From positions 16,884-80,883 of the forward strand of contig VSNM01000018.1 in the NCBI GenBank assembly GCA_009774245.1: a stretch of 64,000 bases of DNA, written 5' to 3'. Shown one piece after another: positions 26,331-34,167 of this stretch (its first letter is position 1; every line of letters begins with the position of its first letter). The position numbers and the translations under genes were made by a program. The DNA comes from Lachnospiraceae bacterium. GTDB lineage: Bacteria > Bacillota > Clostridia > Lachnospirales > Lachnospiraceae. The notes under the pieces were generated by a model that was not told the DNA's origin, searched no databases, and was given only the letters and a program-made list of their open reading frames with translations.

Positions 26331-27710
26331 TTAATATACTGCAACACCCTCCACTTTAATCGGAAAATTATTGTTATTTTCGACAAATGCTGAATAGGAA
26401 CCGCTTTCAGAAATCTTAAAATCAGTATTCGCTCTTCCAGTTACGGATATCGATGTCATAGCGCCGGTTTTCTTATTTTTTATACCTATTTTATATGTAA
26501 CTGAACTATCCGCACACGACGTTACAATCGTAATAATGTCGCCTGCCGACTTATCCTTATATTGATAAATGTACCGCGTATTCGCATTGATCGTCTTATC
26601 CAAATCAACTGTTGACGAATACGGCGCGATATCCTGACTTCCATCAATCTCAACCACGCTTCCATCATCGTATCCATACTCTTCTATAGATGGATTCCAA
26701 TGATCCTGCGGTTCCGCAATCGTCTCCACCTCCTCCGCCCGCATCCAGTCCTCCTGCAGCCTAGCTGCTTCTGCAGACACTGCCGTCGCTGGGAGCAGAC
26801 TCGCTGCCGCAAGGCATACACAGCCCAGTCCTGTCATCCATCTTTTTGGTTTTACAAATTTTTTTGTCCCTGCCATTGTTTCAATCCTCCTTGTCGTCTG
26901 ACTCTGATTCTCCGCCAATGCAGTCGTATATGCATTGACTGCCTCCTCGTCTGTAAGCCGCACCAGAAAGGCGGCATACTCCTTTTTTGTGTAATGCGTG
27001 CTATCAAGCGCTATACTCAGGTCACAGATCATTTCCTGCACACAGTCCAGATCTCTCAGATGCACACGGAGCAGCGGATTGAACCAGTGAAGCCAGGAAG
27101 TCACCAGCGCAAATATCCTCCATAAAAGATCTCTGTTTCTGATGTGTGTGATCTCATGATCATAGATCATCCGAAGCTCCGTATTTGTGTAATCCGCAAA
27201 CGGAAGAATAATCTGCTTTCTCACAAGCCCTGCTGTAACCGGGGAATGAAGCAGATCATTCTGACTGAGCGTAACACGCGCTATCCCAGCCTGTCTCCTG
27301 CATTCCTCAAATATGGATAAATACCGCGCATCCTGAACCGGAACGTTTCCCCTGACCAGTTTCGTCAGCCTGCGTGCCTTTCTGCCGTCCCGTACCACGG
27401 ACAGCAGAAATCCCACAAGCCATACGACTCCCAGTATATTAAAGACAACTGTCATCGATGAAACCGACGAGCACACAAACTCTCCCGTATATGCTTTTAC
27501 TCCATTTTCATAGTCAATCCTTGGAATACAGACACATATAAACGAAACCGGAAGCCAGTACAGCATCAGCGCCGTCTTGTACAATACTGACAACATCCCC
27601 GGATTTTCAATCCTGTGAAAACTCCGCGCCGCCCTGACCAGCCCGCACGCGATGGCGCCAGCCACAGAGAGAAATGCGAGGCAGGAAATGAACAATCTAA
27701 TCCATACCAT
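26331..27710 (-). CDS. BlaR1/MecR1-like M56 membrane metallopeptidase
   Basis: The 459-residue protein has four predicted membrane helices and the zinc site YDHEITHIRNRD (HEITH at about 185-189). The BlaR1 antirepressor class cuts BlaI-type repressors after sensing an outside signal. Here the C-terminal exterior part, about 140 residues after the helix near 296-315, is a small beta-type domain and not a penicillin-binding domain. The inducer is therefore probably not a beta-lactam. The start overlaps the blaI stop by 14 bases and is preceded by GGAGGATGCTGG. Confidence 0.88.
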   Translation of the reverse strand: MVWIRLFISCLAFLSVAGAIACGLVRAARSFHRIENPGMLSVLYKTALMLYWLPVSFICVCIPRIDYENGVKAYTGEFVCSSVSSMTVVFNILGVVWLVGFLLSVVRDGRKARRLTKLVRGNVPVQDARYLSIFEECRRQAGIARVTLSQNDLLHSPVTAGLVRKQIILPFADYTNTELRMIYDHEITHIRNRDLLWRIFALVTSWLHWFNPLLRVHLRDLDCVQEMICDLSIALDSTHYTKKEYAAFLVRLTDEEAVNAYTTALAENQSQTTRRIETMAGTKKFVKPKRWMTGLGCVCLAAASLLPATAVSAEAARLQEDWMRAEEVETIAEPQDHWNPSIEEYGYDDGSVVEIDGSQDIAPYSSTVDLDKTINANTRYIYQYKDKSAGDIITIVTSCADSSVTYKIGIKNKKTGAMTSISVTGRANTDFKISESGSYSAFVENNNNFPIKVEGVAVY

Positions 27711-28101
27711 CCAGCATCCTCCTGATATGTGCCCTCTCCTCCTCCGACAGCTTCCCGGTCTCCGCAAAGAAAGCAATCAGGTTTCCCATCCTGCCGTCTC
27801 CCCAGTTCTCGACGCATTTGACGATCTCGCGCCTGCCGTATTCCTTTTCCGTAACCAGCGGATAATAATCAAACGTCCTTCCCCGCCGCTTCATCTCCAG
27901 ATAGCCTTTCTTGACGGCGCGGCTCAAAAATGTGGAGACCGTCTGCAGCTTCCAGTCCTTCTTGTATTTCAGGTTAATCCGCGATGTGATCTCCTGTATA
28001 GACAGCACATCCGCACTTTCCCATATGACCTTCATCACTAATACCTCACATTCCGTAAGCGCTTCCTGTGTTATGTCCTGACTCTTCTGTTCCATATTCA
28101 T
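27697..28101 (-). CDS. blaI: BlaI/MecI-family transcriptional repressor
   Basis: The 134-residue winged-helix protein contains LTECEVLVMKVIWESADVLS and QTVSTFLSRAVKKGYLEMKR, the BlaI/MecI/CopY pattern. The C-terminal half provides dimerisation and the cleavage site for the M56 partner encoded next. A BlaI-type operator lies about 90 bases upstream, which suggests autoregulation. The start at 28101 suits the AAGGA; ATGs at 28119 and 28095 are alternatives. Confidence 0.9.
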   Translation of the reverse strand: MNMEQKSQDITQEALTECEVLVMKVIWESADVLSIQEITSRINLKYKKDWKLQTVSTFLSRAVKKGYLEMKRRGRTFDYYPLVTEKEYGRREIVKCVENWGDGRMGNLIAFFAETGKLSEEERAHIRRMLDGMD

Positions 28102-28137
28102 TTGCAGCCATCCTTTCACTTCACTTTTTACTGTTCC

Positions 28138-28189
28138 TCACAAACTGCGGAAAAATAACTGACGCATCACTTATTTCCCGCAATTCCCT
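28138..28189. repeat. Short palindromic copy of the 165-bp MITE-like family
   Basis: AACTGCGGAAAAATAACTGA...CACTTATTTCCCGCAATTCC are near matches to the two ends of the 165-bp element at 48.6 kb, with the interior missing. The result is a 50-base imperfect palindrome in the leader of the blaI operon. Confidence 0.55.
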
Positions 28190-28198
28190 ACATTTGTA
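28189..28198. promoter_or_regulatory. BlaI/MecI-type operator
   Basis: TACATTTGTA is a perfect TACA-N2-TGTA dyad, the core recognised by BlaI/MecI-type repressors, about 88 bases before the blaI start. A separate dyad, CTATTAT...ATAATAG, lies at 28220-28239. Confidence 0.6.
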
Positions 28199-28347
28199 CT
28201 TAACTAAAAAAATAATCAACTATTATTTTAGTATAATAGCACATATTTTTGCGGCCGGCAACAATTTTTGCACTTTTCCGTGCTATTGTCAGCGGCCGCA
28301 TATACAGATCACTAATCTCATTCCGATTAGATAATTGAGCAGGGCAG

Positions 28348-29406
28348 TCAGCATCGCCATTTCCCACGAAACGTAATTCCAAAGCGCGTATACTCTCCGT
28401 AACGACTCTCGACAGAAATCTGATGCCCCATTTTTCCCGCGATCTTTTCCGCCATATACAGCCCCATTCCGGTCGACTTGTACTTGCCGTTGTGATAGTT
28501 GCTGCCTGTGTAACCCTTCTCAAAAACGCGTCTGATGTCGCTCTCCCTGATTCCTTCACCGTTGTCTTCTATAAAAAGCTTCATTGGACAGGCTTCTTCA
28601 AAATCTTCATTAAGAGCTTCATCTGCATTCCCTATTTGCGGAAATGCTGTCCGATCTGCTATTTTTTCAGTCCAGAACCGAATATGATGTTCCTCCTCCA
28701 TTTTCGCATATTTGACTGCATTGTTTAAGATCTGATCTAAAATGTAGGTCAGCCAGACTTCATCTGTATAGGCAATAACGTCTCCTGCCCGCAGGTCGAT
28801 CTGAAATTTCTTCTGAATCAGAAAGAACTGATTATTTCTGATGGAAGCCCTGACACATTTTTCGAGCGGAACCTGTCTGATCTGCATGTCGAACAGCACG
28901 CCCTGCAGCCTGCAGCCCTGCAGCATCATGTTCATCTGCCAGTTCATCCGCTCGAGCTGCTCCCTCATATTGGTTCTGATGTCCGCGTCCTTTATTTTTT
29001 CTGAGATGAGCAGTGCCGCTGACAGTGGGATCTTGAACTCGTGGCACCACTTTGCCACGTAGTCCTGCAAATCGCAGTTCTCCGCAAATTTTTCCTGAAG
29101 GCGCTTTTCCAGTACCAGCAGGTCATGCTCATAGACTTCCCTGTCATCAGGGCAGTCAGGCAGCTCGCCAATCAGCCCGTCCTCCTGCAGAAATCTCTTT
29201 TTCCTGCGTTCCCTTGTCCAAAAGCAAAAAAAAGCTGTACCTTCCACTGCTGCCAGAAACACGAGTAACAGCAGGTCGAGATACAGCAGATAGCCCACCT
29301 GTGTCGTCCGCATCAAAAAGATGAAGTATAGGTTAAAACTCAACAGCAACAGACACAGGACGGCATATATCCTCCATCTTTTCTGAAACCATTTCAGCAA
29401 AATCAT
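28348..29406 (-). CDS. BceS-type intramembrane-sensing histidine kinase
   Basis: The 352-residue kinase has two membrane helices (about 13-32 and 38-62) with almost no exterior loop, the BceS pattern. The phospho-acceptor box is VAKWCHEFKIPLSAALL near residue 122. ATP-binding motifs are ILNNAVKYAK, FIEDNGEGI and KSTGMGLYMAEKI. Such kinases take their signal from a BceAB transporter; none is adjacent, though one of matching type is at 17.7-20.3 kb. Encoded 66 bases after its response regulator. Confidence 0.9.
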   Translation of the reverse strand: MILLKWFQKRWRIYAVLCLLLLSFNLYFIFLMRTTQVGYLLYLDLLLLVFLAAVEGTAFFCFWTRERRKKRFLQEDGLIGELPDCPDDREVYEHDLLVLEKRLQEKFAENCDLQDYVAKWCHEFKIPLSAALLISEKIKDADIRTNMREQLERMNWQMNMMLQGCRLQGVLFDMQIRQVPLEKCVRASIRNNQFFLIQKKFQIDLRAGDVIAYTDEVWLTYILDQILNNAVKYAKMEEEHHIRFWTEKIADRTAFPQIGNADEALNEDFEEACPMKLFIEDNGEGIRESDIRRVFEKGYTGSNYHNGKYKSTGMGLYMAEKIAGKMGHQISVESRYGEYTRFGITFRGKWRC

Positions 29407-29472
29407 CTCACATGACTCCCTTTTACATACTACCCTGCAATCCCTGGCATCTCTTATTTTCCAGTCATATCT

Positions 29473-30171
29473 TTATAGAATGTAATACCCCTGTCCTTTT
29501 TTGGTAAGGATCACATCCGTGCCGCACATGGATTTGAGTTTCGTGCGCAGCCTGCTGATGATTGTCGTCAGCGCCGCGTCCGTGACATATTCGTCTGTGT
29601 TCCACAACTCCATCATCAGCTCGTCGCGTGTCACTACGTCTGGTCTGCTCTCCACCAGACGCGCAAAGAGGCGCCGCTCCGATTTCGTAAGGTCGATCTC
29701 CTGTTTTAGATAGTACAAGCTCTGCACAGCATAGTCATAACACAGCCCTGCTTCGAGATAAATGCGCTCCCGCACTTTGTACTCGTATGTCCGCCGCAGC
29801 ATTGCCTCGATTTTCGCCCGCAAAAGCTCCATGCGCAACGGTTTCTCCACATAATCGTCACCGCCCTGCGCGATCGCCATGATCTTATCACGGTCATCGT
29901 CCCGGCTGCTGATATAGATCACTGGCACTTTGGAGAGCTGCCTGATCTGGCTGCACCAGTAAAATCCATCGTGACAGGGCAGGTTGATATCCATCAGGAC
30001 AAGCTGCGGTCTGACTCCCATAAACTCCTGCAGAATATCGTCAAACTGATCCACCACAACTATCTCATACTGCCACTTTTCGAGGGACAGACCAATTTCC
30101 CGCGCAAGCGATGCGTCGTCCTCTATAATCATAATCTTTAACTTTGTATTCATCCTGACCGCCGACTCCAT
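29473..30171 (-). CDS. BceR-type OmpR-family response regulator
   Basis: The 232-residue protein has receiver motifs KIMIIEDDASLA, LVLMDINLPCHDG (acceptor Asp) and DDYVEKPLR. The winged helix contains LTKSERRLFARLVES and DAALTTIISRLRTKL. The start is uncertain: 30171 follows AAGGAG at a long distance, while the ATG at 30153 (MNTKLKIM) is equally possible. Pairs with the intramembrane-sensing kinase directly downstream. Confidence 0.9.
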   Translation of the reverse strand: MESAVRMNTKLKIMIIEDDASLAREIGLSLEKWQYEIVVVDQFDDILQEFMGVRPQLVLMDINLPCHDGFYWCSQIRQLSKVPVIYISSRDDDRDKIMAIAQGGDDYVEKPLRMELLRAKIEAMLRRTYEYKVRERIYLEAGLCYDYAVQSLYYLKQEIDLTKSERRLFARLVESRPDVVTRDELMMELWNTDEYVTDAALTTIISRLRTKLKSMCGTDVILTKKGQGYYIL

Positions 30172-30267
30172 TCCCTGAGAAATTACTCCTTATTTCATTA
30201 TAACCTTTTTATCCTGCCATGAATATAAAAAATGGCAATATTACAAAAATGTAAGAAACTGGTGGTT

Positions 30268-30314
30268 ACAACAAAATATCCGCGGTATATACGATACCCC
30301 GGACATTTTGTTGT
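30268..30314. other. Long imperfect hairpin between ybjQ and the BceRS-type genes
   Basis: The outer arms ACAACAAAAT and ATTTTGTTGT are perfect. TCCG/CGGA and GGTAT/ATACC then pair after single mismatches. No T-run follows and no flanking duplication is seen. It may be a remnant of a palindromic repeat. Confidence 0.5.
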
Positions 30315-30391
30315 CTGTATCCAGCATTCTGCCTAAGCAACTGTTCATAAGACAGACATTTAGACAAGTGATTATATCAAGTAATTGCTTA

Positions 30392-30706
30392 TCAGTTCCT
30401 AAACTTCACCGCGGTGCCATACGCCATGACCTCCGCCGCGCCCTGCATGACTGCAGCCGACGCGTAGCGGACATTGACAACTGCGTCTGCACCCATCTTC
30501 TCCGCCTCCTCAACCATGCGTTTGGTGGCGAGTGCCCGCGCCTCGTTCATCATCTCCGTGTACGCCCCCAGCTCGCCGCCGACCAGCGTCTTGAAGCCCT
30601 GCGTGATATCCTTTCCGATATTCTTGGACTGGATCGTGCTGCCCTTTACAAGCCCGAGCATCTCCAGTTCCTTTCCACTAATGTAATCAGTATTGACTAA
30701 GATCAT
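30392..30706 (-). CDS. YbjQ/UPF0145 family protein
   Basis: The 104-residue protein has the family motifs VKGSTIQSKNIGKDITQGFK, GGELGAYTEMMNEAR and GADAVVNVRYASA. The family forms soluble pentamers of unproven role; in other bacteria it is linked to membrane or SHOCT proteins. AAGGAGGAGAGGAAG precedes the ATG. It overlaps the end of a small membrane-protein gene by 20 bases, so the genes are co-expressed. Confidence 0.9.
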   Translation of the reverse strand: MILVNTDYISGKELEMLGLVKGSTIQSKNIGKDITQGFKTLVGGELGAYTEMMNEARALATKRMVEEAEKMGADAVVNVRYASAAVMQGAAEVMAYGTAVKFRN

Positions 30707-30914
30707 CTTCCTCTCCTCCTTGAATCTCCTTAATTCTACTTATTAAAACACCTGCCATCACTGCAGCCAGCGCAAGTGGTATCATAACCATCAAGACCTT
30801 AATGACTGCGGGAATGACGGATATCTTCACAAAAAATACTGCAATTCCAACATAGTACAATATGATAATCAGCGCAATCACAATCGGCGCGATCATTTTT
30901 TTCCAATATTTCAT
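30687..30914 (-). CDS. Small two-helix membrane protein
   Basis: The 75-residue protein has two hydrophobic helices (about 7-29 and 34-56) and an acidic C-terminus (GGEEDDLSQY). The start at 30914 is preceded by GAGGGGG. Lies between an Arc-like regulator and YbjQ and overlaps YbjQ. Function unknown; the SPFH-Arc-membrane-YbjQ order suggests a membrane-linked unit. Confidence 0.7.
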   Translation of the reverse strand: MKYWKKMIAPIVIALIIILYYVGIAVFFVKISVIPAVIKVLMVMIPLALAAVMAGVLISRIKEIQGGEEDDLSQY

Positions 30915-30936
30915 ATACACGCCCCCTCGCAACCTA

Positions 30937-31137
30937 TTATATGTCAATCTCCAGCGGTTTATCGATCTCGTCCGAAACGTACTTTCCGTTTTTTTTCCGC
31001 TGTCTCACACACTCTGTCAGCAGATACTCAATCTGTCCGTTGACAGAGCGAAAGTCGTCCTCCGCCCATGCCGCGATCGCATCGTACAGTTTCGCGGAGA
31101 GCCGCAGCGGTACCTGTTTCTTGCCCGAATCACCCAT
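30937..31137 (-). CDS. Arc-like ribbon-helix-helix protein
   Basis: The 66-residue protein reads KKQVPLRLSAKLYDAIAAWA followed by EDDFRSVNGQIEYLLTECVR, the Arc/MetJ ribbon-helix-helix pattern. It starts 28 bases after the SPFH gene. Proteins of this kind accompany SPFH proteins in many Firmicutes and may act as small regulators or as adaptors. Confidence 0.8.
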   Translation of the reverse strand: MGDSGKKQVPLRLSAKLYDAIAAWAEDDFRSVNGQIEYLLTECVRQRKKNGKYVSDEIDKPLEIDI

Positions 31138-31165
31138 AGCATCAGTCCTTTTTTCTTAATCGTTC

Positions 31166-32200
31166 CTAGTACAGACTTCCTGAATTCACGATCGGCTGCG
31201 CGTCGCGGTTTCCGCAGAGCACTACCAGCAGGTTGGACACCATCGCAGCCTTGCGCTCCTCGTCAAGTTCCACGGTATGGTTTTCGCTGAGGCGTTCCAA
31301 TGCCATCTCGACCATGCCGACCGCCCCGTCCACGATCATCTTTCTCGCATCGATAATGGCGGACGCCTGCTGTCTCTGCAGCATCACTGCGGCAATCTCC
31401 GGCGCATAGGCAAGATATGTGATCCTCGCCTCCACGACCTCGATGCCTGCCCCTGCAACCCTTTTCTGGATCTCGCCGCGAATCTTCTCCGCCACGATCT
31501 CGCTGGAACCGCGCAGGCTTCCCTCGTCTGCAATGCCGTCGCCCGTCGTGTCGACATTAGGTGCGACATCGTATGGATAGATGCGCACGATATCCCTGAG
31601 CGCGCTGTCACACTGCAGTGACAGGAATTCCTTGTAATTATCCACGTTGAACACCGCCTTTGCCGTGTCCACAACCTTCCATGTCACGGCGATACCGATC
31701 TCTATCGGATTGCCAAGGCAGTCGTTGATCTTCTGCTTGTTGTTGTTCAGCGTCATGATTTTCAGGGAAATTTTATTGCTGCCTGCCTCCACGTTCGTGC
31801 TGACTGAACTGTTTGTTATCGTCATCAGGGGTGCAGGCGCACTCACATCACCGCTCTGGCTCAACTTCGTCTTTGCCGCCGGATTGACACTCGTACAGAA
31901 CGGGTTCACAAAATAGAATCCATCCTCCTTCAATGTGCCCACATATCTGCCAAACAATGTAAGCACCAATGCTTCCTGCGGCTTCAACACCTTCAGCCCG
32001 CCGCAGAGCACACATGATACGATCACCAGCAAGATGCCTGCGACAAGCATCACGATTCCCATCGCCAATGCAAGCCCTTTACTGCCCGCTATCGTGATCG
32101 AGCCGGCAACAATACCGGCTACCGAAATCACAAACAGCAGAAGTATCCCAAACAGTGCCGCCATACCATTCTTTTTCTTTGACAATACTCTCTCTTCCAT
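31166..32200 (-). CDS. SPFH/band 7 (stomatin-prohibitin-like) membrane protein
   Basis: The 344-residue protein has two N-terminal membrane helices (about 14-35 and 42-66). An SPFH domain (about 70-270) contains LKPQEALVLTLFGRYVGTLK, GFYFVNPF, EARITYLAYAPEIA and LQRQQASAIIDARKMIVD. Such proteins scaffold membrane microdomains and often protect against envelope stress. It leads a group with Arc-like, small membrane and YbjQ genes. Confidence 0.92.
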   Translation of the reverse strand: MEERVLSKKKNGMAALFGILLLFVISVAGIVAGSITIAGSKGLALAMGIVMLVAGILLVIVSCVLCGGLKVLKPQEALVLTLFGRYVGTLKEDGFYFVNPFCTSVNPAAKTKLSQSGDVSAPAPLMTITNSSVSTNVEAGSNKISLKIMTLNNNKQKINDCLGNPIEIGIAVTWKVVDTAKAVFNVDNYKEFLSLQCDSALRDIVRIYPYDVAPNVDTTGDGIADEGSLRGSSEIVAEKIRGEIQKRVAGAGIEVVEARITYLAYAPEIAAVMLQRQQASAIIDARKMIVDGAVGMVEMALERLSENHTVELDEERKAAMVSNLLVVLCGNRDAQPIVNSGSLY

Positions 32201-32296
32201 ATGTATCTCTCCTTTTTTGAGTCATGTTGTTATATTTAGATTTCTTTTGATATCATTATAATATCACTTTGAAATTGTTTTGTCAATCCATAAAAT

Positions 32297-32330
32297 AAAA
32301 ATGCCTTCCGGAAATTCCGAAAGGCATTTT
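32297..32330 (-). terminator. Terminator after the receiver-domain gene
   Basis: On the minus strand AATGCCTT and AAGGCATT pair with an inner TTCGGAA/TTCCGGAA stem and run into TTTTTATTTTA. It lies just past the stop at 32342 and ends the bile-salt hydrolase/receiver operon. Confidence 0.85.
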
Positions 32331-32341
32331 ATATTTCATTC

Positions 32342-32812
32342 TTATTCTTTATGAACCGCATAGCGGGCAAGCGCGCCAAAAATCTTCTCCATATCGAATG
32401 GTTTGGTCAGGTGGTCATTCATCCCGGCCTCCCTCGTGCGTCTGATATCCTCCTCGAAATCATTTGCAGTCAGCGCCAGAATCGGGATTGTCTTTGCGTC
32501 GCCCCGCTTCATCGCGCGAATCTGTCTCGTGGCTTCCAGTCCGTCCAGAACCGGCATGTGCATATCCATCAGGATCACATCAAATGTTCCCGGCGGACTG
32601 CTGCCAAAGAGGTCGACCGCAATCTGGCCGTCTGCAGCCTCTGTGACCACCAGTCCCCGTTCCTTCAGCACTTCCTGCATAATGTCCCGGTTCAGCTCAT
32701 TGTCCTCGACGATCAGAACTTTCATTCCGGCAATTGCATCAACCGCGTCCTCTTCGACTTTCATTCTATTTTCTGGTTGTCCTATTTCTCTTTCCATATA
32801 TACGCGCCCCAT
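32342..32812 (-). CDS. Stand-alone receiver-domain protein
   Basis: The 156-residue protein is a single CheY-like receiver (MKVLIVEDNELNRDIMQEVL, VILMDMHMPVLDG, NDHLTKPFD) with no output domain. The LNRDIMQEVL...NDHLTKPFD style is that of the C-terminal receiver in hybrid kinases. It may therefore be a detached piece of one, or a phosphate sink. The ATG abuts the stop of the choloylglycine hydrolase gene; an ATG at 32797 is also possible. Confidence 0.85.
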   Translation of the reverse strand: MGRVYMEREIGQPENRMKVEEDAVDAIAGMKVLIVEDNELNRDIMQEVLKERGLVVTEAADGQIAVDLFGSSPPGTFDVILMDMHMPVLDGLEATRQIRAMKRGDAKTIPILALTANDFEEDIRRTREAGMNDHLTKPFDMEKIFGALARYAVHKE

Positions 32813-33787
32813 CTAATTCTGGAATCTGATCTGTTCTTCCTTGATTGCAGGATAATACACCAGTTTCTCCCCGTCCAGATTCTCCCTGTGCATATCGACT
32901 GCAGTAATCTGGTGATTGTTATAGGTCGTATAATAATAAATCCCCCGGCTGGCATTGCAGCAGGACGTGTACAGTGTCACCTCACACTTGCCGTCGTCGA
33001 GCACGCAGCAGCCCCGCTGCTGGTCTACCGAACCTAATATGTGAAAAAACTGGCTGACGCTCTCCTGCTCTCCCTCCCCGGATATGGAATTCATCTTTGT
33101 GAAGGCAACGCGCACAAACCTGGACTGCGACGACAGATCCCCCGGCAGCCCGATCGCGCCCATTCCACGACTGTACGGCGTCAGCTCCAACCCTGGCGCA
33201 AAGGTGTTTACCGGCGATTTCGCCGACAGGTGCATATAATTCTTCAGGGCAAACATCTGCTCGTCAAACGGTGGGTTATTTGTCAGCACCCCCACCGGAT
33301 TGTCATATATTTTCAGTCCTTCCTGCACACATTCCACCGTGATCGTCCCCGCGCTGTCCGCGATGATCCAATGGAGCTGTGCCAGGGGAAACTTTTCATT
33401 AAACGGCCTGTTCGTGATATTGATCTTCGCAAGGAGCGCCCGCACCTCCTTCACCGTTGCACACTGCCCCAGAATCCACGGTATCAATTCATACTGCGCA
33501 ATGTTGTCCCTGCCTTCCTTCCAGTCATTGTAGACTGCATTTCCCACGAAATTCAGTCCTGCCATTCCGAGTCCCTTTTCATTGACGGCATCATAATATA
33601 GCGGATACTCCTCCGTCACGCACGCCATACCGATCAGCGCATAATGTGTCTGGAGCTCTCCCTGATCCGCAAAATGAAACGGATAATTTCTGGGCGTGAC
33701 CGTCACTTCATCCCCGTACGAGAACTCATAGTCCAGTGTCCGTCCAAAATAAAAATCCGCTGTCTTGTAAGTCGCTGCTGTGCACAT
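32813..33787 (-). CDS. Choloylglycine hydrolase family protein (bile-salt hydrolase or penicillin V acylase)
   Basis: The 324-residue Ntn-hydrolase begins Met-Cys, so Cys2 becomes the nucleophile once Met is removed. Other residues in place are Arg16 and Asp19 (FGRTLDYE), Asn79 (GLNFVGN), Asn171 (GVLTNNPPFD) and Arg226 (SRFVRVAF). It cuts the amide of glycine- or taurine-conjugated bile salts, or of penicillin V; length and motifs do not separate these reliably. There is no signal peptide, so it is intracellular. AAGGAGGGATTTTT precedes the start. Strong sign of a gut habitat. Confidence 0.92.
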   Translation of the reverse strand: MCTAATYKTADFYFGRTLDYEFSYGDEVTVTPRNYPFHFADQGELQTHYALIGMACVTEEYPLYYDAVNEKGLGMAGLNFVGNAVYNDWKEGRDNIAQYELIPWILGQCATVKEVRALLAKINITNRPFNEKFPLAQLHWIIADSAGTITVECVQEGLKIYDNPVGVLTNNPPFDEQMFALKNYMHLSAKSPVNTFAPGLELTPYSRGMGAIGLPGDLSSQSRFVRVAFTKMNSISGEGEQESVSQFFHILGSVDQQRGCCVLDDGKCEVTLYTSCCNASRGIYYYTTYNNHQITAVDMHRENLDGEKLVYYPAIKEEQIRFQN

Positions 33788-33862
33788 AAAAATCCCTCCT
33801 TGCTGATATTACATATTATACTTGTTTTATATCATAATATCAATGAGGAGGGCACATTTTTT

Positions 33863-34114
33863 TCATGCGCTGGCTTTCATCGGGCTGTCAGTCATGACAA
33901 GAATGTCATCAACCTTCACGCCGAGCACTGCCGCCAGCACCACCAGATTGTCAATGGTCGGCAGAGCCGTCCCGTGCTGCCACTTGTACAGCGCCTGCGG
34001 CGTGGAGAATCCAAAGATCTCCTGCAGCTCCCGCACAGACAATCCTGCCTGTACCCGCAGCTCCGCTATATGCTGTCCCGTCTTTACCATATCGATCGTC
34101 GGTATCGTAACCAT
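33863..34114 (-). CDS. XRE-family helix-turn-helix regulator
   Basis: The 83-residue protein has the HTH_3 pattern GQHIAELRVQAGLSVRELQE followed by FGFSTPQALYKWQHGTALPT. GGGAGGGACAGAAA precedes the ATG. Single-domain regulator; target unknown. It stands alone between rtcB and the bile-salt hydrolase. Confidence 0.85.
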   Translation of the reverse strand: MVTIPTIDMVKTGQHIAELRVQAGLSVRELQEIFGFSTPQALYKWQHGTALPTIDNLVVLAAVLGVKVDDILVMTDSPMKASA

Positions 34115-34167
34115 TTTCTGTCCCTCCCATTCCGGCGTCTGACCAGAATAGGAGGCTTTCCAGTTTT

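Noticed and set aside
17656..30171. Functional pairing of the BceAB-type transporter at 17.7-20.3 kb with the BceRS-type pair at 28.3-30.2 kb
   Set aside because: Types agree, but the genes are 8 kb apart with unrelated genes between; kept only as a possibility in the entries.
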